Shown: positions 6,721 through 14,731 of the stretch, piece after piece
Position numbering within the stretch: position 1 is the first letter of the stretch
How the letters are laid out: every line of letters starts with the position of its first letter
Source: an uncultured Prevotellaceae bacterium
GTDB taxonomy: Bacteria > Bacteroidota > Bacteroidia > Bacteroidales > Bacteroidaceae
NCBI GenBank assembly: GCA_902774815.1
Contig: CACYJV010000012.1
Location: forward strand, 31,892-95,891
DNA: 64,000 bases
Reading direction: 5' to 3'
The notes under the pieces: generated by a model
The model's database searches: none
Seen by the model: the letters and a program-made list of their open reading frames with translations, nothing else
What the model was told of the DNA's origin: nothing
Made by a program: the position numbers and the translations under genes

Positions 6721-9700
6721 TTACTTCGTCATCATGTTTCCGCCTTCTTCCGTCAGAACACCCTTATCTATCAGCATAGCGATGGCCAGTTCGATGGCGG
6801 CATCAATCTTTGGTGTACGGCGTGGATAGCCCATCATCTTCGAAGCCTGACGTTTAAGGTCGTCAAGAGGGATGGCCACCTGCTGTTCGACGGCAAAGCG
6901 GACGATTTCTTCAATGTCCTCTCGCTTCATTTTATCGATGGGCTTCGATCCTTCTGCTTCAATTTTCTTCAATATGGCTGGCTTCTCCAGGGCTTTTGGC
7001 TTCACTATCTCGTCGGCATTCACCGCAAAAGGTAATGGCGATGCGGCAGCACTTGCCTTCGGAGTAGCTGTCTTGGCCGTCTCTTTGCTCTTTTCTTCCT
7101 TTGAGACGGGTTTCTCGGTAAGGCATTTCTTAATGCGATCCATTACGGCCTCCTTGTTCATCAGCCAGTCAACGGTCCACAAGCGCATGAGTTTCCACCC
7201 CAATCCTTCCAGTACACCTGGCTGACAGATCTCGCGATCGCGTTCGGTCTTCGTCTCATAGTAACGTGTGCCGTCGCAAATGATGCCCAACATGTAGCGG
7301 CCTTGGTCATTAGGATCGAGCACAGCCAGGTCGATTTTGAACTCCGAGCGGCCCACCTGCGTGTCCACCTCGTAGCCGAGAGTTCTGATTTCGCGTGCTA
7401 CAGACTCAATGATATCGGTGTCTTCGGTGTTCTTCTTTACTTGTTCAGCCGTAGCAGCCATACGTCCGTTGCGGGCAAACTCAAGGAAATGCTTCAGTCC
7501 TGCTACGCCCAACGCACTCGAACGGCGCAGGTCGATCTGCTCAGGTGTCAGCGTTGAGAATACCATCATCTCGCAACGAGCGCGACTCACGGCCACATTC
7601 AGTCGGCGTTCACCGCCTTGGTTGTTCAGCGGTCCGAAGTTCATCGACACCTTACCCGTCTTATCGGGACCATAGCCAACGGAGAAGAGGATCACGTCAC
7701 GCTCATCGCCCTGTACGTTCTCCAGATTCTTGATGAAGATGGGCTCTTCAGCATCGTAGGCCTTGCGCTCCAAATCGGCATGTTTGGCAAGGGCATCAGT
7801 CAGCAGGTCTTCAATTAGATTCTGCTGTACCTTGCTGAATGACACGATGCCAATGCTCTTCTTCGAAAGTTCATCGTCAGACAGGCGTCTGACCACTTCC
7901 TTCACAATAGCTTCAGCCTCGGCACGGTTCGAACGCGTCTTACCAAAGTCGTAAACACCATTGACAGGAACAAGCGTTACCTTCGACACGCGGTCATCGA
8001 CCGACGGGAAGGTGTATAGTTTGCTCTCGTAGTATTGTGAATTGGAGAAAGCGATGAGGCTTTCATGGCGCGAGCGGTAGTGCCAGGTCAGGTAGCGGGC
8101 AGGCAGCGACAGCGTGATGCAGTCGTCAAGGATGCTTTCCATGTCATCGATGTCGGCTTCGTCCTCGTCGACAGCATTGGTAGCGAAGAAACTGGTCGGT
8201 GGCATCTGCTTCGGGTCGCCCACGCAGATCAGCGCCTTACCTCGGGCAATGGCTCCCACGGCCTCTGATGTCGGCATCTGCGAGGCTTCGTCGAAGCAAA
8301 CGATGTCGAACGGTGGCTGATCGAGGTCGAGGAACTGAGCCACGGAGATGGGACTCATCAGCATGACAGGACATAGGCGCGGCAACAGCGTCGGTATCTG
8401 ATCCATGATGTGTCGTATGGTGGCGCCGCGACCGTTTGAAGCTATGTAGCGCTTCAGGATGCCCAACTCAGATGCGGCACTTGGCTCAATAGTCTGTGCT
8501 GGTACGTTGGCGGCCAGCTTGCAGTAGAGCATCTTCTTTGTCAGCTCCTGGAACTGCTTCGCCATGGTGCGGTATTTGGCAATGGCATCTTCGAAGAGCA
8601 AACCGTTGAACATCTGCAGTTGTGGGTCAGAGTCTACAATCTGCAAGGCCATATAGCGATAGGCTCCCTTCAGCATAGCCTGTGCTGCCTCATGGCCTGT
8701 AGTGCGGGCATGGCTGACATGGCTGACAACTTTCTCCAATCGTGCCTCTTCAAGTTCACGCTTACGGATACACCACTGTGCCCAATCGCGACTGCGACCA
8801 ATGTTCTGTTGCCATTGTGGCAACAGTCTGCGCAGCGAGTCGAAGTTCTCGTCGTCGAAGGAGCAGGTGTTTTTCAACTCGTCAATCATGCTCACTAATT
8901 GCTGGCAAGCCTGAACCTCGTCCTGAGGCAATGCCGGCAGTGCCGACAAACCGCCTTCCTGTAGTTGCTGTCGCAGCCCATCGAGTTGCGTGAACAGCGT
9001 TTCCAGGTCGCTTTCTCCTATGGAGGGGCTCAGTGCTCGCAGTCCTTTCATGAACGATTTCTTGGCAAAGAACTTGGGCAGGAACCACTTCTGGGCCACT
9101 TCTGTCCAACGAGTACGCAGTTGAACGGGATCTTGTGTGAGCATGTTTTCGCCGAACTGGCTGACGACAGCCTGTCGCTTGCCGATGAGTTGGGCAGCCC
9201 AGCGCGCTCCGTTCAGCGAGTGAGGTTGCTTGAACGATGCCGTGGCGTTCAGATGATTGATCAAAGCATCGGACTTCTCCAGCAGTTGCTCTATCTGTTG
9301 CAGACGTTCGCTGATGGTTCCCTGTGCCTGTTGCGACGGGTCATAGACCGAAAGTCCCTGCAAGGGATGCTCCGATGGCAGTCCTGTGATAGCAAATACC
9401 GTGTCAAGGGACTCAACCTTTTCGGCAGCCTCACGCAGTCGGGCGTCAGTAAGCCCGTTCATAAAGGCGCTGGCGGGCTGTATCTCTTCGCCACCGATTG
9501 ACTCGAAGCGGGCAATGCAGTCGTAGAGCGACAGTCCCGATGCTTGTTTCTTATGCAGCAGGTCAATGTAGGTTGACAGTTGCTTGCGTTGTTCGAACAA
9601 ATCTTTCGAGGCCTGTTCGTATTCAGCAGGATCCTTAATGCGAGTCAGTTCCAAAGTGGTTTGCAACTGGCGCAGCAGGTGGCTCTTCGTGACCTTGTTT

Positions 9701-11994
9701 GAATGTAGTTCCAGGCAGAACGGGTCCAGTCCCACCTTTTTCAGTCGCTTCTGCACCACCTCCAGGGCTGCCATTTTCTCTGCCACGAACAATACGCGCC
9801 GTCCATGGTAGAGGGCATTGGCAATCATATTGGTGATGGTCTGGCTCTTGCCTGTTCCCGGAGGACCATAGAGGATGAAGCTACGGCCTTCGCCCGACTC
9901 CACGACTGCCTCCATCTGCGACGAGTCTACGTCGACAGGCATGGCAAACTCGCGCGGTTCCTTAGTCTTGTCAATAACGCTGATGTCATTATCTCCATCT
10001 CCCTTCTTCTGGTTATCTCCCTCACCTCCATCCGTGTGGCCTTGGGCAGGACTTTGAGCGGGGCTTTTGGTTGTACCCAGCAGACTCTGTATGACAGCCG
10101 ACCGCTTCATCTTCTCGGCATTGTTGTGAATGTCGTTCCACATCACGAACTTATTGAACGAGAACAATCCGAGCATACACTCCTCCACAATGTCCCAACG
10201 GGCGTGGCTGGCCAACTGGGCACGCACGGTGGCAAGGATGGCACGCACGTCGTAGCCATGTTCGTCTTCAGGCAGCGGCTGCAGGCCTTTTAAGTTGATG
10301 TCGTGCTGTTGTTTCAGCATCTCCACGAGTGTCGTGTTGATGGTCATATCTTCGTCGCGACGACGAATGACGTAGTTGTTGCCGCTCTTACGCACCAGGT
10401 CGACGGGCATCAGCAGCAGAGGAGCATAGCGTGGGCGGACGCTCTTCTCCGTCTCATACCATCGCATCAGGCCAAATACCAGGTAAAGGGTTGACGCACC
10501 GTTCTCTTCAAGGGCTGTGCGCGACTCGCGGAACAGTGCCTTTTGTGTGGTAAGCAGTTCCTCTGCCGAGAGATAGCTGTTCAGGGTGTTGTGCTTTAGG
10601 TCTTCTACGACCAGTTTCTCTATTTTGTCTTTGTGAAGACGCGAGTCGTAGATGCCATATTCGTCGGGCTTTACCCTGGTCGTTAGGCTCGTCATGGAAA
10701 AATCTTCGTGGTCTTGCAGGAGGTCTTCAACCGTCTCAATCTCGAACGAGGCAAAGGGAATAATGCGCCGTCCTGTACGTAGGTTCAGCAAGTTGTTGCG
10801 CAACGAGAAGTCGAGCAGCTTGCGTTCCCAGATTTGTTGACGCGAGCGTTCGCCCTTCTTGCTCAGGTCGAGGGTCAGTTCTTGAACTTCTTTCACATCC
10901 TTTGTCGCGTTTGTACGGTCCAAACCGTCGTTCTGCCACACCCCATTGACTTTCACGGGCAATGGGCGGATGCCTTCCATGCGACAGCGGTGAACATCAC
11001 AAAACATCACAAACTTCGACTGATCCTCCACCAGGTGCTTCTCGCCCAGTTCCACGGCCTTCTCGAAGCTGATAGCATCGGAGCTGGCCAGGGCGGTCGA
11101 CTCAATGAGCACGGCTTGGCTAATGCCGTTGGCAGTAATCTTGGAGAGAAACGAGAGGTCGTCGCTCACGCTGTGCAGACAATAGCTGTCCACCAGCCAG
11201 CAACCCACATACATGTGACCTTGCTGAATGACCAGCAACGGATGCAGACCACAGGCTTCCAAAGCCGATGCCATAAGTAGTGAAAGGTCCATGCATGTGC
11301 CGAGCTTTTCGCTGAGTACACGGTCAGCAAGACGTATGCGCTGGCCAGTCTTCTCAAACGATGCTGGCGGTGCCGAATAGACGAGTCCCTCGCTGCGCAA
11401 GGCTTCGTAGATGGCGGCCACCTGCTGGCGTGCACGTGTGGGATCCTGTGTCTGGTATTCGTCAAGGGCCGACGAACCGGTGAGTTTCTCCATGTACTTG
11501 GCGGCTGAAATCTTTACCCGCGACAGCTCAGGGGTGTTAGGCATGACGAATGCAGCCACGATTTCAGGCATCACGTTGACGCCAGGCCACTCGTCGAAAG
11601 CCAAAAGGCGGAGAGGAAAAGAGGTATTGGGTGTTGGGAGTTGGGTATTAGGTGTCAGAGGTTGGGTGTTGGAAACGCCTGGTTGCCCACTCACCATTCT
11701 TAATTCAACGTTAAATGTCGTCTCAACACTCTCGGTAAGCTCGCGCAACTTGTCGCGGTCGGGCACCACGTCGAGGTTCGTCAGACGCACAGCCTCGCCG
11801 GCAGGGATTCGCTCCACCACTTGCTCTTGTGCGGCCACCAGTTCACCGCTGATACGTACTGTCACAGTCGTCCAGTCCTCAACAGTCGGGTTGGTCACCT
11901 CTATATACTCAACGCAACGGCGGCCATTTGTCGTCATTGCATAGTTCAGACAAGGCAGATACTCCACCTTGATCATATTCTTTTTGTCGTTCAT
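6721..11994 (-). CDS. Giant DUF4011 / SF1 helicase / Vsr-like nuclease / DUF3320 protein with transglutaminase-like domain
   Basis: The product has 1757 residues from the chosen start. The order is: N-terminal beta-rich domain; a transglutaminase-like core with Cys234 in GTCMDLSLL and His260 in GHMYVGCWL; DUF4011 (~380-640, core RKLLDFSLRNNLLNLRTG); an SF1 helicase with Walker A GPPGTGKS (710-717), DEAS near 1235, GDPKQMPP and NVAVSRAR; a Vsr/MTES_1575-like nuclease (~1540-1650); and DUF3320 at the end. Long helices split the helicase motifs. Proteins of this build are often found near defence genes, so single-gene antiphage defence is plausible but unproven. An upstream ATG at 12054 is rejected because the apparent -33/-7 promoter (12018-12047) lies inside that extension. 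The coding region contains a 49-bp heptad array. Confidence 0.85.
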   Translation of the reverse strand: MNDKKNMIKVEYLPCLNYAMTTNGRRCVEYIEVTNPTVEDWTTVTVRISGELVAAQEQVVERIPAGEAVRLTNLDVVPDRDKLRELTESVETTFNVELRMVSGQPGVSNTQPLTPNTQLPTPNTSFPLRLLAFDEWPGVNVMPEIVAAFVMPNTPELSRVKISAAKYMEKLTGSSALDEYQTQDPTRARQQVAAIYEALRSEGLVYSAPPASFEKTGQRIRLADRVLSEKLGTCMDLSLLMASALEACGLHPLLVIQQGHMYVGCWLVDSYCLHSVSDDLSFLSKITANGISQAVLIESTALASSDAISFEKAVELGEKHLVEDQSKFVMFCDVHRCRMEGIRPLPVKVNGVWQNDGLDRTNATKDVKEVQELTLDLSKKGERSRQQIWERKLLDFSLRNNLLNLRTGRRIIPFASFEIETVEDLLQDHEDFSMTSLTTRVKPDEYGIYDSRLHKDKIEKLVVEDLKHNTLNSYLSAEELLTTQKALFRESRTALEENGASTLYLVFGLMRWYETEKSVRPRYAPLLLMPVDLVRKSGNNYVIRRRDEDMTINTTLVEMLKQQHDINLKGLQPLPEDEHGYDVRAILATVRAQLASHARWDIVEECMLGLFSFNKFVMWNDIHNNAEKMKRSAVIQSLLGTTKSPAQSPAQGHTDGGEGDNQKKGDGDNDISVIDKTKEPREFAMPVDVDSSQMEAVVESGEGRSFILYGPPGTGKSQTITNMIANALYHGRRVLFVAEKMAALEVVQKRLKKVGLDPFCLELHSNKVTKSHLLRQLQTTLELTRIKDPAEYEQASKDLFEQRKQLSTYIDLLHKKQASGLSLYDCIARFESIGGEEIQPASAFMNGLTDARLREAAEKVESLDTVFAITGLPSEHPLQGLSVYDPSQQAQGTISERLQQIEQLLEKSDALINHLNATASFKQPHSLNGARWAAQLIGKRQAVVSQFGENMLTQDPVQLRTRWTEVAQKWFLPKFFAKKSFMKGLRALSPSIGESDLETLFTQLDGLRQQLQEGGLSALPALPQDEVQACQQLVSMIDELKNTCSFDDENFDSLRRLLPQWQQNIGRSRDWAQWCIRKRELEEARLEKVVSHVSHARTTGHEAAQAMLKGAYRYMALQIVDSDPQLQMFNGLLFEDAIAKYRTMAKQFQELTKKMLYCKLAANVPAQTIEPSAASELGILKRYIASNGRGATIRHIMDQIPTLLPRLCPVMLMSPISVAQFLDLDQPPFDIVCFDEASQMPTSEAVGAIARGKALICVGDPKQMPPTSFFATNAVDEDEADIDDMESILDDCITLSLPARYLTWHYRSRHESLIAFSNSQYYESKLYTFPSVDDRVSKVTLVPVNGVYDFGKTRSNRAEAEAIVKEVVRRLSDDELSKKSIGIVSFSKVQQNLIEDLLTDALAKHADLERKAYDAEEPIFIKNLENVQGDERDVILFSVGYGPDKTGKVSMNFGPLNNQGGERRLNVAVSRARCEMMVFSTLTPEQIDLRRSSALGVAGLKHFLEFARNGRMAATAEQVKKNTEDTDIIESVAREIRTLGYEVDTQVGRSEFKIDLAVLDPNDQGRYMLGIICDGTRYYETKTERDREICQPGVLEGLGWKLMRLWTVDWLMNKEAVMDRIKKCLTEKPVSKEEKSKETAKTATPKASAAASPLPFAVNADEIVKPKALEKPAILKKIEAEGSKPIDKMKREDIEEIVRFAVEQQVAIPLDDLKRQASKMMGYPRRTPKIDAAIELAIAMLIDKGVLTEEGGNMMTK
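11623..11671 (-). repeat. Seven heptanucleotide units inside the helicase gene
   Basis: Seven consecutive 7-bp units (coding-strand forms CAACACC, CAACTCC, CAATACC and similar) encode a Thr/Pro/Asn/Gln-rich linker at residues ~108-124. Because 7 is not a multiple of 3, gain or loss of one unit would shift the frame. Confidence 0.85.
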
Positions 11995-12017
11995 GTTGTT
12001 AGCGTTTGTTTCAGCTG

Positions 12018-12047
12018 CGAAATTAAACATAATTATCCAAAGTTCAA
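12018..12047 (-). promoter_or_regulatory. Putative promoter of the giant helicase gene
   Basis: On the minus strand, TAATTTCG (12025-12018) is one base off the -7 consensus, and TTG (12047-12045) lies 19 bp upstream of it. The TTG is supplied by one unit of the overlapping heptad repeat. The resulting transcript would begin just before the ATG at 11994. Confidence 0.5.
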
Positions 12048-12065
12048 AGTCCAAAGTTCAAACTT
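12037..12065. repeat. Heptanucleotide repeat upstream of the helicase gene
   Basis: About four units of CAAAGTT/CAAAGTC in 7-bp register overlap the -33 region of the helicase promoter, so TTG (minus strand) recurs every 7 bp. Confidence 0.65.
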
Positions 12066-12262
12066 TCGTTTGTTTAACCATTCTTAACGTACACACGTAC
12101 CATAAACTTGCTCTCGCATCTTGAGAACCCATTAACGGATTTTACGGATGAATTAGAATTACCCCATTTCAGTCTTAACACTAACCCCTTTGCTGTCCGA
12201 ATCATCCTATCAATCAGATGATAGCTGCGTTTTGTTGCCTCTGTCGCAAAGCTTCGAAATTT

Positions 12263-12438
12263 GGCGAGTAATGCCTTGAAGGTTGCATCTCATTGCTTTA
12301 GAGGTCAGAACCCATTGCTTTGTAGTTGACAGAGCTATGCTTTTATGGCTCTAAAGCATAGCTTTATACCCCTACAAAGCATAGCTTTATTTCGTACAAA
12401 GCAATCAGGCATAGCATAGAAAGCAATGCTTTGTCATG
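12263..12438. repeat. Array of eight degenerate 22-bp units (array A)
   Basis: Units begin at 12263, 12285, 12307, 12329, 12351, 12373, 12395 and 12417. Each holds a core like CATTGCTTT or AAAGCATAGCTTT in constant register, while the flanks differ. The array is in the ~660-bp spacer between the divergent helicase and clpP genes; 12066-12262 and 12439-12655 otherwise show nothing I can name. Arrays of the same period and core recur at 27047-27200 and 35397-35572. Confidence 0.85.
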
Positions 12439-12655
12439 CCACAGTGAAACAGCAGATGCAGCGAAGAATTCTGACTCTAAATCAGAATAAGCGCGTATTA
12501 TTAACTATATCAACTCATTTCTGTTCAGAAACCGCGTGTATCCACATGTAATAACCTTAGATGATCATATCTATTTCAAAAACTTGTTTTGCGGGAAGGT
12601 TTTTCTAAACCCCTATAAAAAAATAGTTAAAACTCGAAAAAAAGTAGTGCAATTA

Positions 12656-12686
12656 TTGAATTATTCAGTTTTTTTTCTTAATTTTG
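12656..12686 (+). promoter_or_regulatory. Promoter of clpP-clpX
   Basis: TTG (12656-12658), a 20-bp spacer and TAATTTTG (12679-12686) match the Bacteroidota -33/-7 consensus perfectly, 32 bp before the clpP start codon. Confidence 0.85.
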
Positions 12687-12717
12687 TACTACGATAATTT
12701 CGAAACAAACCATAAAG

Positions 12718-13380
12718 ATGAACGATTTTAGAAAATATGCTACAAAACACCTCGGTCTGAATGGGCTGATGGTCGACGATGTAATGAATGCTCAGGCACA
12801 GTACATGAATCCCTATATTCTGGAGGAGCGCCAACTGAATGTGACGCAGCTTGACGTGTTCTCGCGATTGATGATGGACCGTGTCATCTTCCTCGGCACA
12901 GAGGTTAACGACTACACGGCCAACGTGCTGCAGGCACAGCTGCTATACCTTGATGCCAACGACCCTGGCAAAGATATCAACGTCTACATCAATTCGCCGG
13001 GCGGAAGCGTCTATGCCGGACTGGGCATCTACGATACCATGCAGTTTATCTCGTCGGATGTGGCCACCATATGCACAGGTATGGCTGCCTCAATGGCTGC
13101 CGTGTTGCTAGTGGCAGGCAAGGAGGGCAAGCGTTCGGCACTGCCCCACAGCCGTGTGATGATTCATCAGCCATTGGGTGGCGTGCAAGGTCAGGCCAGT
13201 GACATTGAGATTGAAGCCCGCGAGATTCAGAAACTGAAGAAGGAGCTCTACACCATCATCGCCGAGCACTCGCACACCGATTATGATAAGGTGTGGGCCG
13301 ATAGCGACCGTAACTACTGGATGACGGCCGAGGAGGCTCGCGAGTATGGAATGATTGACCAGGTGCTGAAGAAGAAATGA
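12718..13380 (+). CDS. clpP: ATP-dependent Clp protease proteolytic subunit ClpP
   Basis: The 220-residue serine protease carries the catalytic triad: Ser125 in GMAASMAA, His150 in RVMIHQP and probably Asp197 in DSDRNYW. The handle region and the INSPGGSV oxyanion loop are intact. It forms a 14-mer chamber in the cytoplasm that degrades proteins unfolded by ClpX. The N-terminal ~25 residues precede the family's usual core and may be a propeptide or extension. Its stop overlaps the clpX start by 4 bp (ATGA), so the two are translationally coupled, and a consensus promoter lies just upstream. Confidence 0.97.
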   Translation: MNDFRKYATKHLGLNGLMVDDVMNAQAQYMNPYILEERQLNVTQLDVFSRLMMDRVIFLGTEVNDYTANVLQAQLLYLDANDPGKDINVYINSPGGSVYAGLGIYDTMQFISSDVATICTGMAASMAAVLLVAGKEGKRSALPHSRVMIHQPLGGVQGQASDIEIEAREIQKLKKELYTIIAEHSHTDYDKVWADSDRNYWMTAEEAREYGMIDQVLKKK

Positions 13381-14600
13381 AGAAGACGTGTAACTTCTGT
13401 GGGCGCAGCGAAAAGGACGTCCGGTTGCTCATCACGGGACTGAGTGGATACATCTGTGAAAGCTGTGCCCAGCAGGCCTATGAGATTGTACAGGAATCGG
13501 GCGTGCTCGATGGCGCAGCCAAAAAGAAGCAAGGAAAGGAGAAATTCAGTCTTAAGAAGGTACCGAAGCCTCGTGAGATTAAGGAGTATCTGGACCAATA
13601 CGTCATCGGACAAGACGAGGCCAAGCGCTATCTCTCGGTGGCGGTCTACAACCACTACAAACGTCTGCAGCAACCTACCGACGACGATGTGGAGATAGAG
13701 AAGTCAAACATCATCATGGCAGGTTCTACGGGAACGGGTAAGACGCTCATGGCTCGCACCATTGCCAAATTGCTTGACGTACCTTTCACCATTGTCGATG
13801 CAACGGTGTTCACTGAGGCCGGCTACGTAGGCGAAGACGTGGAAAGCATCCTCTCGCGACTGCTGCAGGTGGCCGACTACGACCTTGAAGCTGCTGAGCG
13901 CGGCATCGTCTTCATTGACGAGATTGACAAGATAGCCCGCAAGAGCGACAATCCCAGCATTACCCGCGACGTCAGCGGCGAGGGTGTGCAACAGGGACTC
14001 TTGAAGTTGCTCGAGGGAACCATGGTGAACGTGCCGCCAAAGGGCGGCCGTAAGCATCCCGACCAGGACTATATACACGTGGACACACGCAATATCCTGT
14101 TTATCTGTGGCGGTGCCTTCGATGGCATCGAAAGCAAGATTGCCCAACGCATGAACACCCACGTGGTGGGGTTCAATGCCGTGCAGAACGTGAGCAAGAT
14201 TGACAAGGACGACCTGATGCAGTACATCCTGCCTCAGGACTTGAAGTCGTTCGGACTGATTCCTGAAATCATCGGCCGTCTGCCTGTGCTCACCTATTTG
14301 AAGCCTCTTGACCGTGAGGCCCTGCGGCGCATCCTCGTCGAACCGAAGAACAGCATTATCAGACAGTACGAGAAGCTGTTTGCCATGGATGGCGTACAGC
14401 TGAAAGTGGGCGATGATGTGCTGGAGTATGTTGTCGATAAGGCTGTGGAGTACAAGCTCGGAGCCCGCGGACTGCGCTCCATCGTTGAGGCCATGATGAT
14501 GGATGCCATGTTCGACATCCCCTCACGCCGCCTGAAGACGTTCGAGGTGACCCTCGAATACGCCAAGAAGCAACTCGAAAAGGCCCGCATCAATGCCTAA
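13377..14600 (+). CDS. clpX: ATP-dependent Clp protease ATP-binding subunit ClpX
   Basis: The 407-residue AAA+ unfoldase has an N-terminal zinc-binding domain with two CxxC pairs (CNFC and CESC, residues ~4-30), Walker A GSTGTGKT near residue 120, the GYVGEDVES pore-proximal segment, Walker B FIDEIDK and a C-terminal small domain. It recognises tagged substrates and feeds them into ClpP. Length and motifs are typical. It overlaps clpP by 4 bp. Confidence 0.97.
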   Translation: MKKTCNFCGRSEKDVRLLITGLSGYICESCAQQAYEIVQESGVLDGAAKKKQGKEKFSLKKVPKPREIKEYLDQYVIGQDEAKRYLSVAVYNHYKRLQQPTDDDVEIEKSNIIMAGSTGTGKTLMARTIAKLLDVPFTIVDATVFTEAGYVGEDVESILSRLLQVADYDLEAAERGIVFIDEIDKIARKSDNPSITRDVSGEGVQQGLLKLLEGTMVNVPPKGGRKHPDQDYIHVDTRNILFICGGAFDGIESKIAQRMNTHVVGFNAVQNVSKIDKDDLMQYILPQDLKSFGLIPEIIGRLPVLTYLKPLDREALRRILVEPKNSIIRQYEKLFAMDGVQLKVGDDVLEYVVDKAVEYKLGARGLRSIVEAMMMDAMFDIPSRRLKTFEVTLEYAKKQLEKARINA

Positions 14601-14609
14601 ATCCTCTCT

Positions 14610-14714
14610 CTCAACCGCTGCATAGCAGCATCTCAACCGTTCAAAACAGCGCTATGCGCACTGAACCATTCTCAACTGCCCGTAGGGCGCATCTGAACAG
14701 CTGCTTTGCAGCCC
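14610..14714. repeat. Hairpin array between clpX and recQ
   Basis: Three exact 22-bp spans (14610-14631, 14671-14692 and 14693-14714), plus a divergent middle part, each consist of CTCAAC or CTGAAC followed by a short stem-loop: GCTGC-ATA-GCAGC, GCCC-GTA-GGGC and GCTGC-TTT-GCAGC. Stem sequences differ while pairing is kept. The array ends 17 bp before the recQ start codon. Confidence 0.7.
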
Positions 14715-14731
14715 CCTGACCCTAATAACCT

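Noticed and set aside
8965-9501. Long plus-strand frames opposite the giant helicase
   Set aside because: They are shadows of a GC-richer coding region; the minus-strand frame shows all helicase motifs.
12055-12717. A small gene in the helicase-clpP spacer
   Set aside because: No frame with a start, plausible codon use and length was seen; the 22-bp array explains most of the structure.
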